Source: UBA6055 sp965214085
Lineage (GTDB): Bacteria; Chloroflexota; Anaerolineae; Aggregatilineales; Phototrophicaceae
Direction of reading: 5' to 3'
Assembly: GCA_965214085.1 (NCBI GenBank)
Contig: OZ243937.1
Location: forward strand, 1,674,001-1,738,000
Length of the DNA stretch: 64,000 nt
Made by a program: the position numbers and the translations under genes. Numbering within the stretch: position 1 is the stretch's first letter; the number at the start of each line of letters is the position of its first letter. Shown piece by piece: positions 42,597 to 51,049 of this stretch. The notes beneath the pieces were generated by a model. The model was not told the DNA's origin and ran no database searches. It worked only from the letters and a program-made list of their open reading frames with translations.

Positions 42597-42625
42597 TTGA
42601 CAGAGCAGCGCATTCACGCTAGCAT
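42597..42625 (+). promoter_or_regulatory. Promoter of the trp operon
   Basis: TTGACA at 42597-42602, a 17-nt spacer, TAGCAT at 42620-42625. The transcript would begin near 42632, just before the first T-box stem. The -35 lies directly after the right end of a family A element. Confidence 0.6.
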
Positions 42626-42639
42626 AGCGACAATTGAAT

Positions 42640-42925
42640 ACAATGAAAGACTGTGAACCAGAGTAGTAGGCGTCATCGTGCGGTTCAGAGAGTCGCCGGT
42701 AGCTGGGAAGGCGATACACGCAGAGGCGCCGAATGGGCTGGGGAGTCGCGCAGGTGAAAGGGCAGCCGATTAGCTTGCGACGGAGAGCGCACCGTTAGCA
42801 GCGCGGGATATCGACACCAAGTCTGTATCCGTAAAGCGACCCGCCCCGGCGGGTAATCAAGGTGGCACCGCGGGAACCCTTCTCGTCCTTGGTCGGATGA
42901 TTTGGGTTCTTTTGATTTTCCAGGG
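42640..42925 (+). ncRNA. T-box leader controlling the trp operon (tRNA-Trp specifier candidates)
   Basis: A tRNA-sensing leader. Stem I shows the conserved GAGTAG and AGAGAGtcgccGGTAGCTGGGAAggcga block, then the specifier region GAATGGGCTGGGGAG, with UGG (Trp) available at 42734-42736 and again at 42739-42741. The T-box proper AAGGTGGCACCGCGG is at 42859-42873; its TGGCA complements an uncharged tRNA 3' end. Next comes an intrinsic terminator, stem GAACCC (42874-42879) with GGGTTC (42904-42909), an inner TCGTCC/GGATGA extension and a T-rich run from 42910. Uncharged tRNA-Trp would stabilise the antiterminator. Its position before trpE agrees with the Trp codon. Confidence 0.92.
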
Positions 42926-42933
42926 GGCTAGGC

Positions 42934-44457
42934 ATGCTAGGAACGATGCAAGCGGAACGAACCGATATCAAGCCGTCACGCGCTGAAATCTATCAGCACT
43001 TTGAGCAAGGCGACCATGTGCCGGTCTATCGGACGCTGATAGCCGACCTGGAAACACCGGTGTCGGTTTATATGAAGTTGAAAGAAGCAGGGAAGCCGGC
43101 CTTTCTGCTGGAGAGCGTCGAAGGCGGCGAACAAGTCGGCCGCTACTCTTTCATCGGCGTGAAGCCCAAAGGGCTGATCACCGTCAAGGACAATATAGCG
43201 ACCTTTGAACGAGACGGGCAGCGCACCCGATTCGCCATTCCCGAAGGGCAAGACCCGCTGCATGTCATCAAGCGGCACTTTCAGACGGTGAACCCGGTCG
43301 CGCTGGAAGGACTGCCGCGCCTAGTAGGGGGCGCCGTTGGCTATATGTCTTATGACATCGTGCGCTACTTTGAAGATCTTCCGGCCACCGCCAGCGACGA
43401 CCTGGCTGTGCCGACGGTCGCCTTTATGCTGCCCGATACTCTGGTGATCTTCGACCATGCCATGCACCAACTGACGGTCTTGGCCAACGCGCACAATACC
43501 GGCGGCGATCCCGATGCGGCTTATGACCTCGCAGTCGCCAGCATTGACGAAATGGTCGCAGCCCTGTCGCGGCCGCTGGCGCATCATGCTTACGATCAGC
43601 CCGGCGGCAACCTGAACAGCGATCCGCGCTCCAATGTCGAGCAGGCCGTGCATGAAGACCGCGTGCGCCGGGCGAAAGCCTACATCCGCGATGGCGACGC
43701 CTTCCAAGTTGTTTTGGCGCAGCGTTTCAGCCGGCGGACCGAAGCCAGCGCGCTGCAGATTTACCGCGCCCTGCGCGCCACCAATCCTTCGCCATATATG
43801 TTCCTGCTCGAATTCAGCGATGACTTGACACTGGTGGGCGCATCGCCCGAGATGCTGGTGCGCCTGGAAGACGGCATCGCTTACAACCGACCCCTGGCCG
43901 GCACCCGGCATCGCGGCGCCACTGAAAAAGAAGACCTGGCGCTGGAAGAAGAATTGCTCAACGACCCCAAAGAGCGCGCTGAACATGTCATGTTGGTGGA
44001 CTTGGGCCGCAACGACCTCGGGCGCGTCTGCGATTATGGCACGGTGCGGGTCAAGAAGATGATGTATGTCGAGCGTTACTCGCACGTCATGCACATCACC
44101 AGCCAGGTTGAGGGCCTGCTGCGTAAAGGCATGGATGCCTTCGATTTGCTGCGCGCCACCTTTCCCGCCGGCACCTTGAGCGGCGCGCCTAAGGTGCGGG
44201 CCATGGAAATCATCGAAGAGCTGGAAGAGACGCGGCGCGGTCCTTACGGCGGCGCGGTGGGTTATTTCAGTTTCGATGGCTCCATGGATATGTGCATTAC
44301 CATTCGTACGCTGCTGATGCAGAACGGCACAATCAGCGTGCAGGCGGGCGGCGGCATCGTGGCGGATAGCGACCCCACCGCCGAATACCACGAGACGATT
44401 AACAAAGCCAAGGCGGTATTCGAAGCGGTCAAATACGCCGAAAGCGGCTTGAGGTAG
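42934..44457 (+). CDS. trpE: Anthranilate synthase component I
   Basis: Converts chorismate plus ammonia (from TrpG) to anthranilate, the first step of tryptophan synthesis. The 507 residues include the tryptophan feedback site FLLESVEGGEQVGRYSFIG near residue 50. The chorismate-binding catalytic region has AYIRDGDAFQVVLAQRFSR, GASPEMLVRLEDG, RPLAGTRHRG, HVMLVDLGRNDLGRV and FPAGTLSGAPKVRAMEIIEELE. First gene after the T-box. The ATG at 42934 follows GGGGG; an ATG at 42946 with AGGA is a possible alternative. TrpG is encoded 22 bp downstream. Confidence 0.97.
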   Translation: MLGTMQAERTDIKPSRAEIYQHFEQGDHVPVYRTLIADLETPVSVYMKLKEAGKPAFLLESVEGGEQVGRYSFIGVKPKGLITVKDNIATFERDGQRTRFAIPEGQDPLHVIKRHFQTVNPVALEGLPRLVGGAVGYMSYDIVRYFEDLPATASDDLAVPTVAFMLPDTLVIFDHAMHQLTVLANAHNTGGDPDAAYDLAVASIDEMVAALSRPLAHHAYDQPGGNLNSDPRSNVEQAVHEDRVRRAKAYIRDGDAFQVVLAQRFSRRTEASALQIYRALRATNPSPYMFLLEFSDDLTLVGASPEMLVRLEDGIAYNRPLAGTRHRGATEKEDLALEEELLNDPKERAEHVMLVDLGRNDLGRVCDYGTVRVKKMMYVERYSHVMHITSQVEGLLRKGMDAFDLLRATFPAGTLSGAPKVRAMEIIEELEETRRGPYGGAVGYFSFDGSMDMCITIRTLLMQNGTISVQAGGGIVADSDPTAEYHETINKAKAVFEAVKYAESGLR

Positions 44458-44479
44458 GCGCCCGAATCAAGGAGCAAAC

Positions 44480-45076
44480 ATGATTCTAGTGATCGACAAT
44501 TACGATAGCTTCACTTATAACGTGGTGCAGGAATTGGGCGAGCTGGGCGCGGAATTGACCGTGTACCGCAATGACAAAATCACGGTTGACGAGATCCGAC
44601 ATCTGGCGCCGGAACGCATCGTGATCTCGCCGGGGCCCGGCTTCCCGATTGACGCGGGCCTGTCGCTTGATGTCATTCGTCAGCTGGGCGCGCAGATCCC
44701 GCTGCTGGGCATTTGCCTGGGCCATCAAGCTATCGGCGAGGCCTACGGTGGTGTGGTCGTGCATGCGCCTGAATTGATGCACGGCAAGACCAGCATGATC
44801 TACCACGACGGCGATACGATTTTGTCTGACATCCCCAATCCCTTTGAAGCGACCCGTTATCACAGCTTGATTGTGCAGGAAGAGACGCTGCCCGATTGCC
44901 TGATGGTCACGGCGCGCACGGCCAGCGGCGAAATCATGGGCTTGCGGCACAAAGAGCATCCGGTCATCGGCGTCCAATTTCACCCGGAGAGCATTTTGAC
45001 TTATCATGGCATGAAGATGCTGGGCAACTTTATGAACTACCAGCCGCTAGAATTAGAAGTAGCAAATAAGGGATAA
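44480..45076 (+). CDS. trpG: Anthranilate synthase component II (glutamine amidotransferase)
   Basis: Class I glutamine amidotransferase delivering ammonia to TrpE. It opens with MILVIDNYDSFTYNVVQELGELG. The nucleophile Cys is in LLGICLGHQAIGEAYGG near residue 78, and the His-Glu of the triad in IGVQFHPESILT near 170. The 198-aa length is typical. AAGGAG precedes the ATG. In many bacteria the same subunit also serves p-aminobenzoate synthase; no pabB is in the window, and its place in the trp operon supports the trp role. Confidence 0.95.
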   Translation: MILVIDNYDSFTYNVVQELGELGAELTVYRNDKITVDEIRHLAPERIVISPGPGFPIDAGLSLDVIRQLGAQIPLLGICLGHQAIGEAYGGVVVHAPELMHGKTSMIYHDGDTILSDIPNPFEATRYHSLIVQEETLPDCLMVTARTASGEIMGLRHKEHPVIGVQFHPESILTYHGMKMLGNFMNYQPLELEVANKG

Positions 45077-45086
45077 AGGATTTCTG

Positions 45087-46118
45087 ATGGATATTCAACA
45101 AGCGATTGACGCGTTGAGCCGTTACGGCCACTTGACCGTGGGGCAGGCGGAAGCGGTGATGGAGCAAATCATGACCGGCGGCGCGACTCAGGCGCAGATC
45201 GGCGCTTACCTGATGGCTCTGCGCATGAAAGGCGAATCGATCGAAGAGATCACGGGCAGCGCCATCGCCATGCGCAAAGCCGCCGCCAAAGTGCCGACCC
45301 ATGTCGAAGCAGACCTGCTGGATCCGGTTGGCACCGGCGGCGACAAATCCGGCACCTTCAATATCAGCACAACTTCAGCCTTTGTCGCGGCTGGCGCGGG
45401 CATTCCCGTCGCGAAGCATGGCAACCGCGCCGCCACCAGCAAATGCGGCAGCGCCGATGTACTGGCGGAGCTGGGCTTGAACCTCGACCTCAGCCCGGAG
45501 CAGGTCGGCCGCTGCATAGACGAGATCGGCATCGGCTTCATGTTCGCGGTGAAGATGCACCCGGCCATGCGCCACGCCATCGGTCCGCGGCGCGAGCTGC
45601 GCATACGCACCATCTTTAACATCCTCGGTCCCTTGACCAATCCGGCCGGCGCCCAGCGTATGTTCATCGGCGTCTTCGCTGCCGAGATGACCGACCTGCT
45701 GGCGCAAGTGCTCAAGGAATTGGGCACAAAATCCGCCATGGTTGTCAACGGCTACGGCGGCTTGGACGAATTAACCGTGACAGGCCCGAATCGCATCAGT
45801 TATTTGCAAGAAGGCGGCGATATCACGCATCTGGATATCGATCCCACCGATCTCGGCTTCCACATGGCTAGCATCAACGATCTCAAAGGCGATGACGCCC
45901 CTACCAACGCGGCCATCTTGCGCGCCGTCCTGGATGGCAGCGATACCGGACCCAAGCGCGATATCGTGCTGCTGAATGCCGGCGCCGCCATCATGTCCGC
46001 CGGGCGCGTGAACTCTATCGCTGACGGCATATTCGTAGCCCGTGACAGCCTGAATAGCGGCCGGGCGCTGCAGAAGTTGGACAACTTAATTGAGATGAGC
46101 CAGAGTTTCGCCTCGTGA
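45087..46118 (+). CDS. trpD: Anthranilate phosphoribosyltransferase
   Basis: Transfers phosphoribosyl from PRPP to anthranilate. The PRPP loop DPVGTGGDKSGTFNISTTSAFVAAGAG near residue 75 and KHGNRAATSKCGSADVLAELG near 110 are diagnostic. FMFAVKMHPAMRHAIGPRRELRIRTIFNILGPLTNPA near 150-185 forms the anthranilate channel. The 343-aa length is normal and there is no fusion to TrpG. AAAGGA precedes the ATG. Its stop overlaps the trpC GTG start by 4 bp. Confidence 0.96.
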   Translation: MDIQQAIDALSRYGHLTVGQAEAVMEQIMTGGATQAQIGAYLMALRMKGESIEEITGSAIAMRKAAAKVPTHVEADLLDPVGTGGDKSGTFNISTTSAFVAAGAGIPVAKHGNRAATSKCGSADVLAELGLNLDLSPEQVGRCIDEIGIGFMFAVKMHPAMRHAIGPRRELRIRTIFNILGPLTNPAGAQRMFIGVFAAEMTDLLAQVLKELGTKSAMVVNGYGGLDELTVTGPNRISYLQEGGDITHLDIDPTDLGFHMASINDLKGDDAPTNAAILRAVLDGSDTGPKRDIVLLNAGAAIMSAGRVNSIADGIFVARDSLNSGRALQKLDNLIEMSQSFAS

Positions 46119-46921
46119 GCCAATTCTTCGTCGCCACCGATACGGTCCTCGACCGCATCCTCGACCGCAAAGTGGAGGAGCTCGCCGTCCGCCGGGCTGC
46201 CCTGCACGAAGCGGATATGCGCGCGCGCGCCGCTGATGCGCCTTTCGCCGCCCGTGATATGCTCGCTGCGCTGCAAGGCGAATGCGTCAGCCTGATCGCC
46301 GAAGTTAAACGCGCCTCGCCCAGCAAAGGCTTGCTCGCGCGGGATTTCGCGCCGGTGTTGACCGCTGCCACTTACGCGCATAATGGCGCATCCGCGATAT
46401 CGGTGCTCACGGACGAAGACTTCTTCCAGGGCAGCCTCGCCTACTTGAGGGCGATTCGGCGGGCGGTCGCTGTGCCGCTGTTGCGCAAAGACTTCATCAT
46501 TGATGCCTACCAGATTTACGAAGGTCGAGCGGCTGGCGCGGATGCCATCTTGCTCATCGTGGCCGCGCTCGCCGACGCGCAGTTGGCAGACCTGTACGCG
46601 CTGACCGTCGAACTCGGTATGACCGCTCTGGTCGAAGTGCACCAGGAATGGGAGATGGAGCGCGCGCTGCTGCTCGGCGCCGACTTGATAGGCATCAACA
46701 ACCGAGACTTGAAGACCTTCCATGTCGATCTGGCCACCACCGGCCGCTTGGCAGGGATGGTTGAGGATGATGTCGTCCTGGTAGCGGAGAGCGGCATTCA
46801 TAGTACCGCCGACGCGCATGCCATGGGACGCCTCGGCGCTAGCGCGATCCTCGTCGGCGAATCACTGATGAAGGCGGGCGACGCCGCCGCGCTCACACGT
46901 GAGTTGAGCCAGCTCCGATGA
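46115..46921 (+). CDS. trpC: Indole-3-glycerol-phosphate synthase
   Basis: Ring closure of carboxyphenylamino-deoxyribulose phosphate to indole-glycerol phosphate in a TIM barrel. SLIAEVKRASPSKGLLARDF near residue 65 carries the catalytic Lys. ISVLTDEDFFQGSLAYL, PLLRKDFIIDAYQIYE near 125 and LIGINNRDLKTFHVDL near 190 are conserved, ending with VAESGIHS. Starts with GTG at 46115 inside the trpD stop (GTGA), and its stop overlaps trpF by 4 bp, so translation is chained. Confidence 0.96.
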   Translation: MSQFFVATDTVLDRILDRKVEELAVRRAALHEADMRARAADAPFAARDMLAALQGECVSLIAEVKRASPSKGLLARDFAPVLTAATYAHNGASAISVLTDEDFFQGSLAYLRAIRRAVAVPLLRKDFIIDAYQIYEGRAAGADAILLIVAALADAQLADLYALTVELGMTALVEVHQEWEMERALLLGADLIGINNRDLKTFHVDLATTGRLAGMVEDDVVLVAESGIHSTADAHAMGRLGASAILVGESLMKAGDAAALTRELSQLR

Positions 46922-47583
46922 CTAAGATCAAGATCTGCGGAATCCGAACGGCGGAGAATGCGCTGATGGTCGCCCGCGCCGGCGCCGATATGATTGGGCT
47001 GAATTTCTATGCCAAGACGCCGCGCTACATACAGCCCGCAGCGGCGAGTGCAGTTGTGAGCCAATTGCGCCGGGAGTTGGGCGCTGCCTGCCCCACGATC
47101 ATCGGCGTGTTCGTGAACGCTAGCGCAGAGGAAATACGTGGGATCGCCGCTGAAGTCGGCTTGGATTACGCGCAGCTCAATGGCGACGAATCGGCGGAGT
47201 TCCTTGGCGCGCTGCCGGGGCTGGCTTTCAAGGCGATCCGGCCCGCCGATGAAAACGCCGCCCGAACTGAAGCAGCTGCTCTGACGGATACTTTCCTCGC
47301 CGGCGACGATGCGCCCTCGTTGCTGCTAGACGCCTTTTCTCCGAAGCTCTATGGCGGCACCGGCGAGACGACTAGCGTGAGCATCGCCCAAGCCGTAAAT
47401 GAAGCATCTCCGCGCCTGATGCTGGCTGGCGGCTTAAATCCCGAAAATGTGGCCGAGCGCGTACGATGGATCAAGCCCTGGGGCGTGGACGTGGCCAGCG
47501 GCGTCGAAGCCGGTACGCCAGGCATCAAAGACGAAGCCAAGCTGCGCGCCTTTATCGATGCAGTGCGGTCGGCCGACGCGTGA
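46918..47583 (+). CDS. trpF: Phosphoribosylanthranilate isomerase
   Basis: Amadori rearrangement of phosphoribosylanthranilate. A 221-residue TIM barrel beginning KIKICGIRTAENALMVARAGADMIGLNFY, where the Cys is the general base. The catalytic Asp is in LLLDAF near residue 140, and LAGGLNPENVAERV near 165 is the phosphate-binding region. The ATG overlaps the trpC stop and the stop overlaps the following Nudix gene by 4 bp. Confidence 0.95.
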   Translation: MTKIKICGIRTAENALMVARAGADMIGLNFYAKTPRYIQPAAASAVVSQLRRELGAACPTIIGVFVNASAEEIRGIAAEVGLDYAQLNGDESAEFLGALPGLAFKAIRPADENAARTEAAALTDTFLAGDDAPSLLLDAFSPKLYGGTGETTSVSIAQAVNEASPRLMLAGGLNPENVAERVRWIKPWGVDVASGVEAGTPGIKDEAKLRAFIDAVRSADA

Positions 47584-48203
47584 ACGAGCATTTTGACATC
47601 TATGACGAAGCGCTTACTCACATCGGCGTGAAGCCGCGTGAGGCTGTGCACCGCGACGGCGACTGGCATCAGGTTTTCCATTGCTGGGTGATCGGGCGCG
47701 GCCCCGCTGGCGCAGGCTACGTCTTGCTGCAAAAGCGCGCGCTGGACCGCGACTACCCCGGCAAGATTGACATCAGCGCGGCGGGCCACCTCGCGGCGGG
47801 CGAGCGCGTCTGCGACGGTGTCCGCGAAATCGAAGAAGAGCTTGGATTGATGGTTGCCTTCAAGGACTTGACCCCGCTCGGCATGCGCCTGGGCGCGCTG
47901 AAAATCGGCGACTTCATTGACTGCCAATTTTGCCATGTGTTCTTTTACGAGTGCGACCTGGCGCTGGAAGCCTACCGATTCCAAAATGAAGAAATTCTTG
48001 GTTTGGTCAAACTGCCGATTGCAGCTGGCTTGCGCCTTTTCACGGGAGAAGCCACGTCGGTCACGGTGGAGGCGGTTGGCTTGGGCAGCGGCGCCATTGA
48101 ATTGACGACTGAGGATTTCATCCACAGCCCGGATAATTACATACTCAAGATTCTGATTTTGGCGCGGCGTTATTTCGCAGGCGAAACGCAACTCTGGATT
48201 TGA
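47580..48203 (+). CDS. Nudix hydrolase embedded in the trp operon
   Basis: A 207-residue Nudix protein of the IPP-isomerase-like/YfcD group. The Nudix box is AAGHLAAGERVCDGVREIEEELGL near residue 65, with the REIEEE metal-binding core. The spacing between the first Glu and REU is six residues, as in several YfcD-like members, rather than the canonical seven. Its GTG start lies inside the trpF stop (GTGA), the same 4-bp coupling as between trpD, trpC and trpF. It ends 21 bp before trpB. It probably hydrolyses a nucleoside or isoprenoid diphosphate; no role in tryptophan synthesis is established, and it may simply ride in the operon. Confidence 0.85.
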   Translation: MNEHFDIYDEALTHIGVKPREAVHRDGDWHQVFHCWVIGRGPAGAGYVLLQKRALDRDYPGKIDISAAGHLAAGERVCDGVREIEEELGLMVAFKDLTPLGMRLGALKIGDFIDCQFCHVFFYECDLALEAYRFQNEEILGLVKLPIAAGLRLFTGEATSVTVEAVGLGSGAIELTTEDFIHSPDNYILKILILARRYFAGETQLWI

Positions 48204-48224
48204 GTGACACAAGGATTTCCTCTT

Positions 48225-49448
48225 ATGGCTGAAATGTATATTCGCACCGACATCAGTGATTTGCCCGACGAGCGCGGTTATTTCGGCGAATTCGGCGGGC
48301 GCTTCGTGCCGGAGACGATCATGCCCGCCCTGGATGAGCTGGAAGCCGCCTACGCCGAGGCCATCGCTGACCCACAATTTCACAGTGAACTGAGCCACCT
48401 GCAGCGGACGTACACTGGCCGTCCCACGCCCATCACCCACGCTCGGCGGCTAAGCGAGGCCCTCGGCGGCGCGCAAGTTTATCTCAAGCGCGAAGACCTG
48501 GCGCATACTGGCGCGCACAAAATCAACAACGCGCTGGGGCAGGGCCTGCTGGCCAAGCGCATGGGCAAAGGCCGCATCATCGCGGAAACCGGCGCGGGCC
48601 AGCACGGCGTCGGCACAGCGACCGCCATGGCGCTGCTGGGCTTGGAATGCCACGTCTACATGGGCAGCGTCGATATTCGCCGGCAGCAGCCCAACGTCTT
48701 CCGCATGAAGCTGCTGGGCGCCGAAGTCATCCCGGTCGAAAGCGGCAGCCGCACGCTCAAGGACGCCATCAATGAAGCCATGCGCGACTGGGTCACCAAT
48801 GTGGAGACGACATTCTATCTGCTGGGCTCGGCGCTGGGTCCCCATCCCTATCCCATGATGGTGCGGGATTTTCAAAGCATAATCGGGGTGGAGGCGCGCG
48901 AGCAGATACAAGCGCAAGCGGGCCAGCTGCCCGATGCCTGCATCGCCTGCGTCGGCGGCGGCAGTAACGCCATCGGCCTGTTCCACGCTTTCCGCGACGA
49001 CGCAGCCACCGAGTTAATCGGCGTCGAAGCCGGCGGGCGCGGCATCGAGAGCCAAGCGCACGCCGCTCGCTTCGCCGACCTGGACATCAGCCGGCCCGGC
49101 ATCTTGCACGGCACGCGCTCTTTCGTCATGCAAAATGAGGACGGGCAAATCATGGAGACGCACAGCATTTCCGCTGGGCTGGATTATCCCTCGGTGGGCC
49201 CCGAACACGCGCACTTGCGTCAGCTGGAACGCGCCTATTACACCATGGCGACTGACGATGAAGCGCTGGAAGCCTTCCAGGTATTGAGCAAGCTGGAAGG
49301 CATTATCCCGGCTTTAGAGAGCGCGCACGCCATCGCCGAAGCCATCAAGCGCGCGCCGACCATGCCGCGCGACAGTGTGCTGCTGGTCAATTTGTCCGGG
49401 CGCGGCGACAAAGATCTCGACACGGTCATCGGCATTTTGGGTCAATGA
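48225..49448 (+). CDS. trpB: Tryptophan synthase beta subunit
   Basis: PLP enzyme condensing indole with serine. It opens DERGYFGEFGGRFVPETIMPALDEL. The PLP lysine is in KREDLAHTGAHKINNALGQ near residue 92, GAGQHGVGTATA follows, and the phosphate loop CVGGGSNAIGLFHAF lies near 235. The substrate-facing SVGPEHAHL and the C-terminal LVNLSGRGDKDL are present. The ATG at 48225 is chosen because AAGGA is 9 nt upstream; an in-frame GTG at 48204 overlaps the Nudix stop. Standard TrpB1 type, partner of TrpA downstream. Confidence 0.97.
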   Translation: MAEMYIRTDISDLPDERGYFGEFGGRFVPETIMPALDELEAAYAEAIADPQFHSELSHLQRTYTGRPTPITHARRLSEALGGAQVYLKREDLAHTGAHKINNALGQGLLAKRMGKGRIIAETGAGQHGVGTATAMALLGLECHVYMGSVDIRRQQPNVFRMKLLGAEVIPVESGSRTLKDAINEAMRDWVTNVETTFYLLGSALGPHPYPMMVRDFQSIIGVEAREQIQAQAGQLPDACIACVGGGSNAIGLFHAFRDDAATELIGVEAGGRGIESQAHAARFADLDISRPGILHGTRSFVMQNEDGQIMETHSISAGLDYPSVGPEHAHLRQLERAYYTMATDDEALEAFQVLSKLEGIIPALESAHAIAEAIKRAPTMPRDSVLLVNLSGRGDKDLDTVIGILGQ

Positions 49449-49467
49449 CCCCGCACACGAGGAGAGA

Positions 49468-50280
49468 ATGATTTTGACTAGAGACAGCCAAGGCATCGCA
49501 GCGCTGGACGCCATGTTCGCGCGCGCCAAGGCGCAGCACCGCGCCGCTTTTCTGCCCTATTTCCCCATCGGCTACCCGACTTATGCAGCATCGCTGGCCA
49601 CGATCAAGGCGCTGGCGGATGCGGGCGTGGACGGCTTCGAGATCGGCATCCCGTTTAGCGATCCCATAGCCGACGGGCCGACTATTCAGGCAGCTACGCA
49701 AGCCGCGCTGGAAGGCTGCACGACCGTTCTAAAATGCCTGGAAGCAGTGCGCGCCCTGCGCGAACAGGGCCTTACACAGCCCATGCTGATGATGGGCTAC
49801 GCCAACCCGCTGGTGGCTTATGGCACGGAGGCTTTTGTGCGCGATGCCCGCGCGGCCGGCGCTGACGGCTTGATCGTGCCCGACCTGCCGCCTGAAGAAG
49901 CCGCCATGTTCGCTGGCAGTTGCGCGCGTGAAGGCCTGGCGCTGGTTTTCATGCTGGCGCCCACCAGCAATGACGAGCGCATCAAGCTGGCTTCCACGAA
50001 CGCCAGCGGCTTCCTCTACGTCGTCTCGCTGACCGGCATCACCGGCGCCCGGCGGGAGCTGCCGGCTTATCTGAGGGACTTCATCGCCCGGCTGCGCGCC
50101 AGCACGGACAAGCCGCTGGTGCTGGGATTCGGCATCAGTACGCCCGAGCACGCCCGCGAGGTCAGCGGCTTGACCGACGGCTTCATCGTCGGCTCGGCGC
50201 TGGTGCGGGCCGGCGGGCAGAGCGTCGAGGCCGCGCGCGACCTGGCGGCGTCGATGGTCGCGGCAATCCGCAATTGCTAA
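49468..50280 (+). CDS. trpA: Tryptophan synthase alpha subunit
   Basis: Cleaves indole-glycerol phosphate to indole, which is channelled to TrpB. The 270-residue TIM barrel has AFLPYFPIGYPT near residue 25, GFEIGIPFSDPIADGPTIQ near 55 (catalytic Glu and Asp), MMGYANPLVAYG, and the phosphate-binding GFGISTPEHAREV and DGFIVGSALVR near 215-240. GAGGAGAG precedes the ATG. Last gene of the trp operon; no terminator hairpin is obvious and repeat-rich DNA follows at once. Confidence 0.96.
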   Translation: MILTRDSQGIAALDAMFARAKAQHRAAFLPYFPIGYPTYAASLATIKALADAGVDGFEIGIPFSDPIADGPTIQAATQAALEGCTTVLKCLEAVRALREQGLTQPMLMMGYANPLVAYGTEAFVRDARAAGADGLIVPDLPPEEAAMFAGSCAREGLALVFMLAPTSNDERIKLASTNASGFLYVVSLTGITGARRELPAYLRDFIARLRASTDKPLVLGFGISTPEHAREVSGLTDGFIVGSALVRAGGQSVEAARDLAASMVAAIRNC

Positions 50281-50536
50281 ACTAACGCGGAATTGTAGGG
50301 GCGAGCCTTGGCTCGCTCGCTGGGTTTGACTTTACCCTATATCCACCGACTGAATTGGGAAGGATAGCCGCCAAGTTGTTGATAAACTATCTTCCTGCCC
50401 AAGAAATTTACGACAGAATGTCAGGATAACTCCGACCAATGGCTTTTCTCTGTGCCCTCTGTATCTCTGTGGTTAAATTTAGGTTTGTATTATGTTTATT
50501 GTGTCGCAGATTCATTCTGATGCGATTGTCCTGCCC
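50281..50536. repeat. Decayed family A material after trpA
   Basis: Contains a truncated module C start (TGTAGGGGCGAGCCTTGGCTCG from 50294), a 'ctctgtgccctctgtatctctgtgg' arm near 50450, and a right end ctgatgcgattgtcctg near 50520-50535. No left end or gene is seen. It adjoins the second D+A composite. Confidence 0.45.
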
Positions 50537-50908
50537 GTTTTGTCGGAAATGTATCCTTTTCGGTTGATACAGATATATACCATCGAGGACACCGAGAAAT
50601 GCTAGGGCAATCGCATCAACTTATCTCAACACTAAGGTGCCAAGAACTCCGAGATATATCCGAAAATATGTCAATAAAGGACTCAATGAAAAGGTAATTT
50701 TCTGCCAGATTTCATGGGCGAGCCAAGGCTCGCCCCTACAATTTGTTAGTTTGATAATAAATTCGTCATTTATGGATATTGATGCGATTGCCCTGCGAGA
50801 GCACCGAGAAACTTAATCGAGATATGCCATATTCTTTGTGTGCTTTGTGCCTTTGTGTCTTTGTGGTGAAATGAATTTCAACCGAATTCGATACACTACC
50901 GTTTTGAC
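50537..50908 (-). mobile_element. Family D element interrupted by family A (copy 2, inverted)
   Basis: Inverted copy of the 42009-42366 composite. D spans 50545-50900 (GGAAATGTATCC to CACTACC). The nested family A is 50604-50794, again 191 bp and inserted at the same D position. Flanking 8-mers GTTTTGTC and GTTTTGAC differ by one base. By eye roughly a dozen differences separate the two composites over ~357 bp. The shared insertion point means D had already acquired A before the composite was duplicated. The two copies bracket the trp operon in opposite orientation. Confidence 0.75.
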
Positions 50909-50914
50909 AAACAG

Positions 50915-50943
50915 TTGACATCAGCCAACTCTTGCGGTATTTT
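50915..50943 (+). promoter_or_regulatory. Promoter of the aro operon
   Basis: TTGACA at 50915-50920, 17-nt spacer, TATTTT at 50938-50943; a second TTGACA at 50904-50909 lies just upstream inside the D flank. It places the start of transcription near 50950, about 30 nt before the predicted leader peptide. Confidence 0.5.
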
Positions 50944-50978
50944 GTTGGCTGACTGCACTGTGAAGCTAGGTTCGACAC

Positions 50979-51047
50979 ATGAACGTTTTACAGTTGGCTA
51001 GATTGCGCTATTATTGCACCCCAAACTGCATAGACCGGTCTGGGTGA
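50979..51047 (+). CDS. Predicted leader peptide with tandem Tyr codons
   Basis: A 22-codon frame after an AGG (about 8 nt before the ATG), ending with TGA at 51045. It carries consecutive tyrosine codons TAT TAT at 51009-51014 in the context RYYC. It precedes a strong terminator and the aroH-tyrA-aro operon. The arrangement is that of a ribosome-stalling leader peptide sensing charged tRNA-Tyr. Only two Tyr codons are present, there is no Phe or Trp codon, and conservation is untested, so this is an inference. Confidence 0.4.
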   Translation: MNVLQLARLRYYCTPNCIDRSG

Positions 51048-51049
51048 TT

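Noticed and set aside
43321..44391. Minus-strand open frame inside trpE
   Set aside because: Shadow frame; trpE motifs on the plus strand are continuous across it.
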